The position numbers and the translations under genes were made by a program. DNA of 64,000 nt from Burkholderiaceae bacterium (GTDB lineage: Bacteria; Pseudomonadota; Gammaproteobacteria; Burkholderiales; Burkholderiaceae_F). Where the stretch lies: contig JALHMQ010000015.1 of the NCBI GenBank assembly GCA_022843955.1, positions 1 to 64,000 on the forward strand, given 5' to 3'. The notes below the pieces were generated by a model. It was not told where the DNA came from. It did no database searches and was given only the letters and a program-made list of their open reading frames with translations. Positions 1-8,800 of the stretch are shown one piece after another (position 1 is the stretch's first letter; each line of letters opens with the position of its first letter).

Positions 1-260
1 TTCCGTCGGAAAAGCGCTCCATCTTCCGAGAGGCACGCTCTCGTAGAAAGTCCGTCGGACTCTCAGAGGGGCGTCAGAACGGCTTGATAGCGGACGCTAG
101 GAAGGCGAACAAACGACCCCAAGCCGAAGTTCGCCACCTTGAAAATCGGTCAGTTGTTCGGCAGCCATGTACTCCGCCGAATTGGCCTGCCTGAGTTCAA
201 GCCGACTGGTGCCTGCTGACCCGACTTGCGGCGCAACGTAGCGACGCTGCTGCAAGGCTG
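1..260. other. Left edge, no supported gene
   Basis: I cannot support a gene here. The first 60 bases contain two copies of a TCCGTCGGA motif (about positions 2-10 and 51-59) and a small CGAGAG/CTCTCG inverted repeat between them. Open frames continue off the left edge but resemble no family I recognise. The region lies downstream of the 2-hydroxyacid dehydrogenase gene, so it may hold the end of that operon's transcript. Confidence 0.3.
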
Positions 261-1217
261 TCACATACTTACGATGTGCCGCGGGACACCGCGCACGAAT
301 GCCTCGACGTTGTCGACCAGTTGGTCTGCCAGGGCCTGAACGGCTTCGTCGCTGGCCCAGGCCACATGGGGTGTCAGGATGAAGTCGGGGCGATTCAGCA
401 GCGCCATGAACGGGTGGCCGGGCGCTGGCGGCTCGCCTGCGACGACGTCGAAGGCGGCGCCCGAGATCTGTCCGGATACCAATGCCGGGCCAACGGCAGA
501 TTCCTCCACGAGCCCGCCGCGTGCGGTGTTCACCAGCAGTGGCGCGCGCCCCATCGCTGAAAACTCCGCAGCCCCGATCATGTGGCGCGTCTGCGGCAGC
601 AGCGGGCAATGCAGCGTGAGCACGTCCGACTCCGCCAGCACACGATCGAACGGTGTGTAGAGCGCACCCATGCCGGCACTGCCCTTGAAGGCCGACATGA
701 GGACGCGCATGCCCAATGCGCGCCCGATGGCGGCAACGGCCTGGCCCAGCACGCCATCGCCGATCACGCCCAGGGTCGAGCCCGCCAGATCGCGGACCGG
801 GAAGTCGAAGAAACAGAACTGGCCGCAGGCCTGCCAGCGCCCTGCGCGCACGGCATCACGGTAGGCGCAGATGCTTCGGCGCAGCGCGAAGATCAGCGCG
901 AAAGTGTGCTCCGGCACCGTGTGCACCGCGTAGCTGCGGATGTTGCTCACGACGATGCCGCGCTTCCTGCATGCGGCGAGATCGACGTTGTCGGTGCCGG
1001 TCGCAGCGACCGCGATGAACTTCAACCTCGGTGCTGCGGCAATCGCGTGCGCGTCCAGGCGCACCTTGTTCACCCACACGATGTCTGCATCAGCGATGCG
1101 ACTTGCAAGCTCTGCGGCCGATGTGCGGCCATGGCAGACCAGTTCGTGATCGAAACCCGGCGCGCGCAGCCGGGTTTGTGGCGAGAGGGTGTCACGGTCG
1201 AGAAAGACGATCTTCAC
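261..1217 (-). CDS. D-2-hydroxyacid dehydrogenase (NAD-dependent)
   Basis: Predicted cytosolic dehydrogenase of 318 residues that interconverts a 2-hydroxyacid and a 2-oxoacid, glycerate/hydroxypyruvate type. A Rossmann GxGxxG motif (Gly153-Asp-Gly155-Val-Leu-Gly158) binds NAD(P). The family's catalytic triad is visible as Arg233 (NTARGG), Glu262 (AGEPP) and His284 (TPHVAW). The start is GTG, three bases after the stop of the Bug receptor gene, so it is the last gene of a six-gene minus-strand operon with a CoA-transferase and an HMG-CoA-lyase-like enzyme. The true substrate cannot be read from sequence; a branched or dicarboxylic hydroxyacid would fit the neighbours. Confidence 0.88.
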   Translation of the reverse strand: MKIVFLDRDTLSPQTRLRAPGFDHELVCHGRTSAAELASRIADADIVWVNKVRLDAHAIAAAPRLKFIAVAATGTDNVDLAACRKRGIVVSNIRSYAVHTVPEHTFALIFALRRSICAYRDAVRAGRWQACGQFCFFDFPVRDLAGSTLGVIGDGVLGQAVAAIGRALGMRVLMSAFKGSAGMGALYTPFDRVLAESDVLTLHCPLLPQTRHMIGAAEFSAMGRAPLLVNTARGGLVEESAVGPALVSGQISGAAFDVVAGEPPAPGHPFMALLNRPDFILTPHVAWASDEAVQALADQLVDNVEAFVRGVPRHIVSM

Positions 1218-1220
1218 AAC

Positions 1221-2195
1221 TTAATCGGCGGTGATCTTCGCCGACTTGATGACTTTGCCCCAGTGGTCCAGTTCCTTGCGCGTGTAGTCGCCCAGCTGGG
1301 CCGGGCTCATCTGCTCCACCGACGTGCCGGCGTCTTCGGCACGGCGCTTGATGTCGGGCAGGGCCAGGATCTTGTCGATCTCGGTGCTCAGCCGCTGCAC
1401 CACCTCGGCCGGCATCCCGGCTGGGCCGTAGAGCGCAAACCACGAATCCAGCGTGAAGCCCTTGAGCCCTGCCTCCATGGCCGTGGGCACCTGTGGCAGC
1501 GCAACCAGACGGCTGGTGCTGGACACGGCCAGCGCCTTCAGCTTGCCCGACTTGACATGCTGAACCACTGATGCTGGCGTGGTGATGAACAGGTCCACCT
1601 GCCCACTGAGGAGGTCTTGCACGGCCGGGCCGGCGCCACGGTAGGGGATGTGGGTGATGAAGGTGCCCGTCAGCTGCTTGAAGAGTTCGCCTGCGATGTG
1701 CTGGATCGATCCATTGCCCGACGACGCGTAGTTCAGCTTGCCCGGGTTGGCCCTGGCAAAGGCCACAAGTTCGGCCAGCGTGTTCGCCTTCAGATTGCCG
1801 TTGATGGCGATGACCTGGGGCGCACGCGTCATCATGGCCACCGGGGTGAAGTCCTTGATCGGGTCCCAGCCCGCGTTGGGAAACAGGTGCGGGTTGCCCA
1901 CCTGGAAACCGCTGTAGGCCACCAGCAGCGTGTGGCCGTCGGGCCGCGCCCTGGCCACGAACTGGTTGCCGATGTTGCCGGACGCACCGGGCTTGTTGTC
2001 GACGATGACAGGCTGGCCCAGCGCGCGCTGCAGGCTGTCGGCCACCAGTCGGGCCGTGAAGTCGGTGGTGCCGCCCGGCGCGCTGGGCACGACCAGCGTG
2101 ATGGGCCTTTGCGGATACGCGCCCTGGGCGCGCAGCGCGGGGTGGGTGGTCAGCGCCGCGGCGCCGATCGTGGCGAGCAGGGTTCGTCTTTGCAT
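1221..2195 (-). CDS. Bug-family tripartite tricarboxylate transporter receptor
   Basis: Periplasmic substrate-binding protein of the Bug/TctC family, 324 residues. It has an N-terminal signal peptide with twin Arg near the start (MQRRTLLA) and cleavage near Ala-Gln-Gly around residue 25. It then shows the family start YPQRPITLVVP with the APGG and PGASGNIG ligand-loop motifs. These proteins capture carboxylates for TctAB permeases or act as sensors; no tctA or tctB gene is in the window, so it is an orphan receptor, as is common in Burkholderiales. Its position between the VOC protein and the hydroxyacid dehydrogenase suggests that it binds the substrate of this operon. Confidence 0.93.
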   Translation of the reverse strand: MQRRTLLATIGAAALTTHPALRAQGAYPQRPITLVVPSAPGGTTDFTARLVADSLQRALGQPVIVDNKPGASGNIGNQFVARARPDGHTLLVAYSGFQVGNPHLFPNAGWDPIKDFTPVAMMTRAPQVIAINGNLKANTLAELVAFARANPGKLNYASSGNGSIQHIAGELFKQLTGTFITHIPYRGAGPAVQDLLSGQVDLFITTPASVVQHVKSGKLKALAVSSTSRLVALPQVPTAMEAGLKGFTLDSWFALYGPAGMPAEVVQRLSTEIDKILALPDIKRRAEDAGTSVEQMSPAQLGDYTRKELDHWGKVIKSAKITAD

Positions 2196-2265
2196 GGAAG
2201 TCTCCAGGGGTCGGTTTTGGAATGCGGCTCGAAAGTTGCCCGCGCCGGCGCGGTCTTGGCCGGTT

Positions 2266-2658
2266 TCACACCAGCTCGGAAATCTCGATCAGGTTGAAGT
2301 CCGGGTCGCGCACGTAGACGGAGCGGATCTTCTGTGTCGCACCCGTGCGCATGACCGGTCCTTCGACGATGGGCCAGGCCGCCGCGCGCAATTGCTTCAT
2401 CACCTGCTCGAGCGGGATCGTTGCGATGAAGCACAGGTCCAGCGCACCGGGCATCGGCAGGTGTGCCTTCGGTTCGAATTCACTGCCCTGCACATGCAGG
2501 TTGATCTTCTGGTGGCCGAACTTGAAGGCCTGCCTCTCGACCGGCGGCGTTCCGCCGATGAAGGTCTCGAGTTGCATGCCGAGCACGCGGGTGTAGAAGT
2601 CCACGCAGGCCTCGCGGCGCGCGGTGGTAAGCACGAGATGGTCGAGGTGGTCGATCAT
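2266..2658 (-). CDS. VOC (glyoxalase/bleomycin resistance) family protein
   Basis: A 130-residue vicinal-oxygen-chelate protein with two beta-alpha-beta-beta-beta units. HLDHLVLT at the start supplies a probable metal His, and the C-terminal YVRDPDFNLIEI supplies the last-strand Glu typical of this fold. The family covers glyoxalase-like isomerases, epimerases and dioxygenases. In this acyl-CoA operon an epimerase or isomerase role is plausible, but this is inference. The start overlaps the stop of the upstream lyase gene by four bases (ATGA), showing translational coupling. Confidence 0.85.
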   Translation of the reverse strand: MIDHLDHLVLTTARREACVDFYTRVLGMQLETFIGGTPPVERQAFKFGHQKINLHVQGSEFEPKAHLPMPGALDLCFIATIPLEQVMKQLRAAAWPIVEGPVMRTGATQKIRSVYVRDPDFNLIEISELV

Positions 2659-3605
2659 GAGAATTGGCTCCGCAGTTCGGCGACGTAGGACGGGGCGGGA
2701 TGCAGGTCAGTGATGAGCCCGGCCTTGGCCACCTGGCCCGGCACGTCGTGGCCCACGACCTCGGGCAGCCGTCGTGCGATGGCGAGCAGCCGCGGCAGAT
2801 CGATCCCGGTCTCGAAGCCCATCGCGTGCAGCATGTGGATGGCGTCCTCGCTGCAGATGTTGCCGGTGGCGCCGGGTGCGTACGGGCAGCCGCCAAGGCC
2901 ACCGAGTGAGCCGTCGAAGCGGTCGATGCCTTCCTGCACCGAGGCCAGCAGATTGGCCAGCCCCATGCCACGCGTGTTGTGGAAGTGCAGCGTGAGTTGC
3001 AAGCCACCGAAGCGATCGCGCAGCAGCCGGGTCATGCGCGACACCTGTGCCGGGTGCGCCATGCCGGTGGTGTCGCAGATCGTCAGGCCGCGCACACCCA
3101 GTTCGGCGAAGCGCCCGGCCCATCGCAGCACCTCGTCGGCAGGCACATCGCCCTCCATCGGGCAGCCGAAGCAGGCCGACAGCGACACGTTCACCGGCAC
3201 GCGGCCTGAATGGGCGGCATGAGCCATCGCGATCACTTCGCGCAGGCCCGCGAAGCTCTTCTCGCGCGGCATGCGCAGGTTGGCCAGGTTGTGCGTCTCG
3301 GACGTGGACATCACCAGGTTCAGCTCGTCGGCGCGTGACTCCAGCGCGCGTTCGGCGCCCCGCACGTTCGGAACGAGCACCGTGGTCTCGACGCCGGGGA
3401 CGCGGCGGATGCGGCCCATCACCTCCTCGGCGTCGCGCAGCATGGGGATGGCCTTGGCCGACGTGAACGAAGTGACCTCGACCTTCGCGTAGCCGCAGGC
3501 GCTGAGTTCGTCGATCAACGCCACCTTGGCGTCCGTGGGCACGAAGGCGGCTTCGTTCTGGAAACCGTCGCGGGTGACGACCTCGTTGAAGTAGATGCGT
3601 TGCAT
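2655..3605 (-). CDS. Hydroxymethylglutaryl-CoA lyase family enzyme
   Basis: A TIM-barrel lyase of the HMG-CoA lyase branch of the DRE-metallolyases, 316 residues. The metal and catalytic site is visible: Arg12-Asp13 (RDGFQNE), His207 and His209 (HFHNTRG), and the signature GGLGGCPYAPGATGN with the catalytic Cys240. The reference reaction cleaves HMG-CoA to acetyl-CoA and acetoacetate; related enzymes cleave citramalyl-CoA or similar 3-hydroxyacyl-CoAs. It sits directly after a class III CoA-transferase, so together they would activate and then split a 3-hydroxy-3-methyl dicarboxylic acid. The exact substrate is open. Confidence 0.92.
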   Translation of the reverse strand: MQRIYFNEVVTRDGFQNEAAFVPTDAKVALIDELSACGYAKVEVTSFTSAKAIPMLRDAEEVMGRIRRVPGVETTVLVPNVRGAERALESRADELNLVMSTSETHNLANLRMPREKSFAGLREVIAMAHAAHSGRVPVNVSLSACFGCPMEGDVPADEVLRWAGRFAELGVRGLTICDTTGMAHPAQVSRMTRLLRDRFGGLQLTLHFHNTRGMGLANLLASVQEGIDRFDGSLGGLGGCPYAPGATGNICSEDAIHMLHAMGFETGIDLPRLLAIARRLPEVVGHDVPGQVAKAGLITDLHPAPSYVAELRSQFS

Positions 3606-3614
3606 TGAAAATCT

Positions 3615-4844
3615 CTAGTTCACGATGCCGCGCTCGCGCAGCGCGACGATCTGCGCGTCGGTCAGGCCGATCTCTCGCAGCACATCGCCGGAGTCTTGCC
3701 CCAGCTTGGGTGCATTGCGCCGGTGGCTGCCCGGTGTTGCAGACAGCTTGGGCACGATGCCCGGCACCGTCAGCGTGCTCCCGTCGTCCATGTGAACCTG
3801 ATCGAGCATGCCGCGGGCCTGGTAGTGCGGGTCGGCTGCGATGTCGGCCACGCTGTAGATGCGGCCGGCCGGCACCGATGCGCCGTCCAGCGCCGTCATC
3901 ACCTCGTCGACGCTGCGCTGTGCGGTCCAGGCGCCGATGACATCGTCGAGTTCGGCCACGCGCGCCACACGGCCGGCGTTGTCGGCCAGACCCGGGTCGG
4001 CCGCCAGGTCGTCACGCCCGATCAGCGTCATCAGGCGGCGGAAGATGCTGTCGCCGTTGCCGGCGATCAGTGCATAGCCCGCATCGTTGCAGCGGTAGGC
4101 ATTGGACGGCGCGATACCCGGCAAGGCGCTGCCCGCCGGCCCGCGCACGGCGTCGAAGGCGCTGTACTCGGGCAGCAGGCTCTCCATGCAGTTGAAGACG
4201 GCCTCGTAGAGCGCGACGTCGATCACCTGCCCGCGGCCACTGGCGTGGCGGTGCTGCAGGGCGAGCAGGATGCCGATGACGCCGTGCAGCGCAGCCAGCG
4301 TATCGCCGATGCTCACGCCCACGCGCACCGGCACGCGGCCAGGTTCGGCGGTGAGGTGGCGCAGGCCCCCCATCGCCTCGGCCACGACGCCGAAGCCCGG
4401 CCGGTTGCGGTAGGGCCCGGTCTGGCCGTAGCCGCTGATACGCAGCACGATCAGCTTCGGGTTGGCGGCCAGCAGCTCATCGGGCCCGAGGTTCCAGCCC
4501 TCCATCGCGCCGGGGCGGAAGTTCTCGATCAGCACGTCGGCCTCGAGGGCCAGCTTGCGCACCACGTCCTGGCCCTCGGGCGTTCTCAGGTCCAGCGCCA
4601 GCGAACGCTTGTTGCGCGATTGCACCTGCCACCACACCGAGGTTCCGTTCTTCAGCAGGCGCCACTTGCGCAAAGGGTCGCCGGCGCCGGGTGGTTCGAT
4701 CTTGACGATCTCGGCACCGAAATCGGCCAGCGTCTTGGCGGCGAACGGGCCGGCGATCAGCTGGCCGAGCTCCAGCACTTTCAGACCGGCCAGGGCGGCG
4801 GGCGGCGAGGTGGCAGTGGCGTTGGCGGTGCTGTCGGAAAGCAT
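3615..4844 (-). CDS. Class III (CaiB/BaiF) CoA-transferase
   Basis: A 409-residue family III CoA-transferase, normal family length. The N-terminal LKVLELGQLIAGPFAAKTLADFGAEIVKIEPP block is the CoA-binding Rossmann part, and Asp181 (GVSIGDTLAALHG) is the expected catalytic aspartate. It moves CoA from a donor such as succinyl-CoA to a free acid. It is separated by nine bases from the HMG-CoA-lyase-like gene and follows the LysR gene by 32 bases, so activation, cleavage and regulation are in one operon. A second member of the same family lies at 59970-61193. Confidence 0.92.
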   Translation of the reverse strand: MLSDSTANATATSPPAALAGLKVLELGQLIAGPFAAKTLADFGAEIVKIEPPGAGDPLRKWRLLKNGTSVWWQVQSRNKRSLALDLRTPEGQDVVRKLALEADVLIENFRPGAMEGWNLGPDELLAANPKLIVLRISGYGQTGPYRNRPGFGVVAEAMGGLRHLTAEPGRVPVRVGVSIGDTLAALHGVIGILLALQHRHASGRGQVIDVALYEAVFNCMESLLPEYSAFDAVRGPAGSALPGIAPSNAYRCNDAGYALIAGNGDSIFRRLMTLIGRDDLAADPGLADNAGRVARVAELDDVIGAWTAQRSVDEVMTALDGASVPAGRIYSVADIAADPHYQARGMLDQVHMDDGSTLTVPGIVPKLSATPGSHRRNAPKLGQDSGDVLREIGLTDAQIVALRERGIVN

Positions 4845-4876
4845 GGCGGCAGTGTCTGGCCGCCAGGCTGGCGTGA

Positions 4877-5833
4877 CTATTTGAATCTGGCGCGGCCAGA
4901 CTTAGCAGTCTGCGAAGTCGGAAGCAGGAAATCCCTGAGGGCGACCACGGTCGCGTCGGCATCCGGCCGGATGGCCACCTGCAGCTGGCGCGTCGCCCAC
5001 GCGTCGGACAGCGGGCGCCACTGCAGCTTCATCGCACGCACGATGGGCAGTGCCGCGCCCTTGGGCAGCGCCGCGATGCCCAGGCCCGAGGCCACCATGT
5101 GGCCGACGGCGTCGAAACTGCGCACCTGCATGCGCAGCTTCAGCGGCCGCCCGGCCGCCATCGCCGCCTGCTGCTGGGCCTGCAGCATCGCGGCACCGGC
5201 GTTCAGGCTGATCCAGTGTTCGTCCAGCGTGTCGGCGAAGGCCAGGGCGCTGCGGCCGGCAAGCCGGTGGCCCGCGGGAAGGATCAGCACCAGTTCGTCG
5301 CGCCGGAAGTCGCGCACGTCCAGGCCCCGGACATCGGGCCCGGCGACGAAGACGCCGAGGTCGGCACGCCCCTCGCGCACCGTGGCCACGACCTGCTGCG
5401 AGACCTGCTCCTCGAGTTCCACCTGAACCTCGGGGCGCAATTCCGCGTACTCGGCCAGCAGCGGCGGCAGGAACTGGGTGATGGCGGCAGTGCCAGCGCT
5501 GACATGCACATGCCGCACCACGCCCTGGCGCGCGTCGGCCAGTTCGATCAGCAGGTTGTCGAGTTCCTGCAGGATGGCCATGCCCCGCTTCATGAAGGCC
5601 CGCCCCAGCGCCGTGGGCGTGACGCCGCGCGAGTGGCGCTCGAAGAGCGGCCCACCGAGCGCCCTTTCCAGATCGCGAAGGCGCCGGCTGGCAGCCGGCA
5701 GCACCAGGTTGCACTCGCGTGCCGCCTCCGTCAGGTTGCCCGTTCGCGCACACGCCACCGCCAGCCGGATGGACACAAAGTCGAAGCGGGCCAGGTTGTA
5801 GTGAGGGACCTCGGGGAGGGACATCGCTGCCAT
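4877..5833 (-). CDS. LysR-family transcriptional regulator
   Basis: An LTTR of about 318 residues. The N-terminal winged helix reads AVACARTGNLTEAARECNLVLPAASRRLRDLERALGG, followed by the effector-binding domain. I chose the ATG at 5833 because it precedes the conserved DNA-binding region by the usual distance; the frame stays open to 5956, and an ATG at 5824 is also possible. Unusually for LysR genes it is not divergent but is the first gene of the operon it probably controls (CoA-transferase, lyase, VOC, Bug, dehydrogenase). The effector is unknown. Confidence 0.9.
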   Translation of the reverse strand: MAAMSLPEVPHYNLARFDFVSIRLAVACARTGNLTEAARECNLVLPAASRRLRDLERALGGPLFERHSRGVTPTALGRAFMKRGMAILQELDNLLIELADARQGVVRHVHVSAGTAAITQFLPPLLAEYAELRPEVQVELEEQVSQQVVATVREGRADLGVFVAGPDVRGLDVRDFRRDELVLILPAGHRLAGRSALAFADTLDEHWISLNAGAAMLQAQQQAAMAAGRPLKLRMQVRSFDAVGHMVASGLGIAALPKGAALPIVRAMKLQWRPLSDAWATRQLQVAIRPDADATVVALRDFLLPTSQTAKSGRARFK

Positions 5834-5991
5834 TCTCGGGTCGTTCCGATGCCGTGTCATCCACGCAGCGTCGTCGACTGTCGCCTCAGGAGCGACAACG
5901 CGAATGCCTCGTTCTGGCCGAATGCAGTAATCACCAGCGCGCCGCAGAGCCGACATTCAAGACGTTCTGCGCGGTCGTGTCCAGAACCACA

Positions 5992-6044
5992 TTAGAGCGC
6001 CGCTGCGCCGGCCAGAAATTAGAGCGCCGCTGCGCCGGCCAGAA
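5992..6044. repeat. Two-copy 27-bp tandem repeat
   Basis: A 27-bp unit beginning TTAGAGCGCCGCTGCGCCGG is present at 5992-6018 and repeated at 6019-6044 with no internal mismatch over 26 bases. It lies in the intergenic stretch upstream of the LysR gene and downstream of the small lipoprotein gene. No coding frame of interest crosses it. It may be a slipped duplication or a remnant of a mobile-element end. Confidence 0.85.
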
Positions 6045-6115
6045 GCTAAATCCGACCGACTTTGAGCAGCCGGATACGACGGACTCAGTTTGTTCGAGTC
6101 AGCGGACAACCGCGA

Positions 6116-6544
6116 TCAGCTTGGCGGTGCGTCGCTCACACCCTTGGCGCGGTTGCTCGGCGTCTCGTCCAGCGACGGCACGTAGCCCTGCGCAAGCGCA
6201 CGCTTGCGCGACTCCAGTTGCGACTCGTCGCGGATGGCGTTGGAGTAATTCGGACTAAAGAAGCTGCCGCCGCTGGCGCGCTCCGGGGCGCCGCTGGGCA
6301 CCGGGGAGCACCAGCCGGCATAGCCCCAATCGAACGCGCAATCTTCCAGCGTGGCGTAGACGTCGCGCACGTACTTGGCCTGCGGCGGCAACGGCAACGG
6401 CTGCTTGGGCGGCGGCGGCGTGACCGTGGTGGTGGCCGGGGCCGCGGCGGCGGGCGCGGCCTCCTTCTTGCTGCAGCCAGCCGCGAGGCCGAGGGTGGCG
6501 AGCACCGCGACCAGCGCGGCAGAGCGAACGAGTGAATCAGTCAT
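6116..6544 (-). CDS. Small lipoprotein, possibly DUF1190-like
   Basis: A 142-residue predicted outer-membrane lipoprotein. The start at 6544 gives a basic n-region, a hydrophobic stretch and the lipobox LGLAAGC, followed by Lys-Lys and an Ala/Pro-rich linker. The mature part carries YATLEDCAFDWG...WC, which recalls the paired-cysteine motif of YgiB/DUF1190 lipoproteins, then an SFFSPNYSN segment. That similarity is weak and by eye. It appears to be a single-gene unit. Function is unknown. Confidence 0.75.
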   Translation of the reverse strand: MTDSLVRSAALVAVLATLGLAAGCSKKEAAPAAAAPATTTVTPPPPKQPLPLPPQAKYVRDVYATLEDCAFDWGYAGWCSPVPSGAPERASGGSFFSPNYSNAIRDESQLESRKRALAQGYVPSLDETPSNRAKGVSDAPPS

Positions 6545-6648
6545 GGCAAGCGAACATCCAGAAAGGCAGGCGCGCACTCTAGCAACGCGCCGCCATCACG
6601 ACGATGCGATGAACGGGCTAGCCTGACCGGTCAGCCTCGGCGGTCGAC

Positions 6649-6933
6649 TCAACCCTCGTAGGCGGTCAGCACCACCTCGGCACCGGCCTCGCGCAGGGCC
6701 ACCAGGGCCTGGTACTGCGGCGAGTCGTGCCACGCCCGCAGGGCCGCCAGGTCGGCAAACTCGGCGACGACGATGCGCTCGCCGTGCGCGTTGCGCGCCA
6801 GATCGGCCGCCTTCACGCCGCGCCACAGCACCTGCCCGCCGTGCGGCGGGAAGGTGGCGCCCACCTGCTCGACATAGCGCTGCCACTGGGCAGGATCGGT
6901 GACGCGGATGAGGCCGACAAGGTAGGCGGACAT
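6649..6933 (-). CDS. DUF1330 family protein
   Basis: A 94-residue ferredoxin-fold protein of the DUF1330 type. The pattern MSAYLVGLIRVTDPAQWQRYVEQV, a central HGERIVVAEFAD and the terminal WHDSPQYQALVALRE are characteristic. I chose the start at 6933, which drops a long upstream GC-rich extension without family similarity. Members resemble small dimeric EthD/ABM-like proteins, and their reactions are unknown. It lies divergent to metY. Confidence 0.85.
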   Translation of the reverse strand: MSAYLVGLIRVTDPAQWQRYVEQVGATFPPHGGQVLWRGVKAADLARNAHGERIVVAEFADLAALRAWHDSPQYQALVALREAGAEVVLTAYEG

Positions 6934-7138
6934 GGGCAGCGGGCGGGGCAACGGATGGACCTCGATGCTGCCTGAAGGCCGCGCCGGCGCAAACGCAAAT
7001 CGCCCGTGCGGGCTCGCGGGCCGACACCCGCGCCGGCGCATACCGACCCAACCATTTGGTCTGAGGCCCGGCCGATGCGGTGGCTATCGTCGCGCCCTTT
7101 GCCTGCCCCCTCTTCCGTCGATCCCCAGGAAAACGCTC

Positions 7139-8422
7139 ATGCGCCTCGAAACCCTCGCCGTGCACGGCGGCTACAGCCCGGAACCCACCACCAAGGCGGT
7201 GGCGGTGCCGATCTACCAGACCACCAGTTACGCGTTCGACAACGCGCAGCACGGCGCCGACCTGTTCGACCTGAAGGTGGCCGGCAACATCTACACGCGC
7301 ATCATGAATCCGACCACCGACGTGCTGGAAAAGCGCGTCGCTGCGCTGGAAGGCGGCATCGGCGGCCTGGCGCTGGCCAGCGGCATGGCGGCGATCACCT
7401 ATGCGATCCAGACCATCAGTGAGACGGGCGACAACATCCTGTCGGCCAGCCAGTTGTATGGCGGCACCTACAACCTGTTCGCGCACACCTTTCCGCAGCA
7501 GGGCATCAGCACGCGCTTTTTCGACATCGCCGATCCCAACGCCATCGCACGGCTGGCCGATGCCCGTACTAAGGCAGTGTTCGTGGAATCGATCGGCAAT
7601 CCGTCGGGCCGCGTGGCCGACATTGCCGCGCTGGCCCAGGTGGCGCGCGCGGTGGGCGTGCCGCTGATCGTCGACAACACGGTGGCCACGCCGTACCTGC
7701 TGCGGCCGCTGGACTTCGGTGCCGACATCGTCGTGCACTCGCTCACCAAGTACCTTGGCGGTCACGGCAACAGCGTCGGCGGCGCCATCGTCGACAGCGG
7801 GCGCTTTCCGTGGGCCGAGCACAAACAGCGCTTCGCCCGCTTGAACACGCCGGACCCGTCGTACCACGGCGTGGTCTACACCGAGGCGCTCGGCCCGGCC
7901 GCCTACATCGGTCGCGCGCGCGTGGTGCCGTTGCGCAACACCGGGGCCGCGCTGTCGCCGCTGAACGCGTTCCTGATCCTGCAGGGGATCGAGACGCTGG
8001 CGCTGCGCATGGACCGCATCAACGACAACACGGCGGCGGTGGCCGCCTACCTGTCGACCCACCCGGCCGTGACCTGGGTGCGTTACGCCGGGCTGCCGGA
8101 CCACCCGGACCACGCGCTGGCCAAGCGCTACCTCAAGGGGCGGCCGTCGGGCGTGCTGTCGTTCGGCGTCCAGGGCGGACGCGCCGCAGGCGAACGCTTT
8201 CTCGATGCGCTGAATCTCTTCGTGCGGCTGGTCAACATCGGTGACGCGAAGTCGCTCGCCACCCACCCGGCCTCGACCACGCACCGGCAGCTGTCGCCGG
8301 CCGAACTGGCGCAGGCCGGTGTGAGCGAGGACATGGTGCGGCTGTCGGTGGGGATCGAGCACATCGACGATCTGATCGCCGATCTGGCGCAGGCACTGAA
8401 GGCAGCGCAGGCCACGCTGTAG
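7139..8422 (+). CDS. metY: O-acetylhomoserine sulfhydrylase
   Basis: A PLP enzyme of the Cys/Met metabolism family, 427 residues, converting O-acetylhomoserine plus sulfide to homocysteine in methionine synthesis. Visible features are the N-terminal LAVHGGYSPEPTTKAVAVPIYQTTSY, the YTRIMNPTTDVLEKRVAALEGG loop and the Schiff-base lysine Lys204 in SLTKYLGGHG. The ATG at 7139 has an AGGA Shine-Dalgarno about eight bases upstream; the frame is open much further 5' but without family similarity. The length and the inserted loops favour O-acetylhomoserine over cystathionine gamma-synthase. I see no convincing SAM riboswitch upstream. Confidence 0.95.
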   Translation: MRLETLAVHGGYSPEPTTKAVAVPIYQTTSYAFDNAQHGADLFDLKVAGNIYTRIMNPTTDVLEKRVAALEGGIGGLALASGMAAITYAIQTISETGDNILSASQLYGGTYNLFAHTFPQQGISTRFFDIADPNAIARLADARTKAVFVESIGNPSGRVADIAALAQVARAVGVPLIVDNTVATPYLLRPLDFGADIVVHSLTKYLGGHGNSVGGAIVDSGRFPWAEHKQRFARLNTPDPSYHGVVYTEALGPAAYIGRARVVPLRNTGAALSPLNAFLILQGIETLALRMDRINDNTAAVAAYLSTHPAVTWVRYAGLPDHPDHALAKRYLKGRPSGVLSFGVQGGRAAGERFLDALNLFVRLVNIGDAKSLATHPASTTHRQLSPAELAQAGVSEDMVRLSVGIEHIDDLIADLAQALKAAQATL

Positions 8423-8447
8423 CGCCGACTGCGGCGCGTGTCTTGAC

Positions 8448-8795
8448 TCAGGTACCGCGCCGCAACGCCTCGATGCGCTGCACGGCTGCGGCCCAGCGAT
8501 CCTGCGGCGCGCCGGTCTTGAACGGCAGCGGCAATGCGATGCGGCCGAGCAGCATCGTGCGCGGCCTGCCGTGCCGCGCCAGGATGACTTCCTGCATCAC
8601 CGCCTGCACTGCGGCAAGCTGCAGGCGGCCAGCCTGCAGGTCTGCCAGCACGCCCGTCACGTGCGCGCGGTCCGGACCGCGATAGATCACGCGCTCGCCT
8701 GGGGCCCGACCGGTCACGACGTCGGCCACGATGTCGAACAGCGCCGAGCCGTCGGCCGCCGCGTGTTCGACGAGACGCAGTGCGGGCGCGGCCAT
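8448..8795 (-). CDS. Hypothetical protein downstream of apbC
   Basis: A 115-residue soluble protein I do not recognise. It begins MAAPALRLVEHAA and is rich in Ala, Val and Arg with predicted mixed alpha/beta structure and no membrane segment. The start at 8795 lies five bases after the stop of the small membrane protein gene, giving a three-gene unit apbC, membrane protein, this gene. Long open frames in the other strand here come from GC skew. No function is proposed. Confidence 0.6.
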   Translation of the reverse strand: MAAPALRLVEHAAADGSALFDIVADVVTGRAPGERVIYRGPDRAHVTGVLADLQAGRLQLAAVQAVMQEVILARHGRPRTMLLGRIALPLPFKTGAPQDRWAAAVQRIEALRRGT

Positions 8796-8800
8796 CGCGT

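Noticed and set aside
6934-7138. Possible SAM or SAH riboswitch before metY
   Set aside because: Some G/C-rich pairings exist, but I could not match the conserved core of any known class.
6596-8362. Long open frame antisense to metY
   Set aside because: It is the GC-rich shadow of a clearly coding gene; its translation is rich in Arg, His and Gln with no family similarity.
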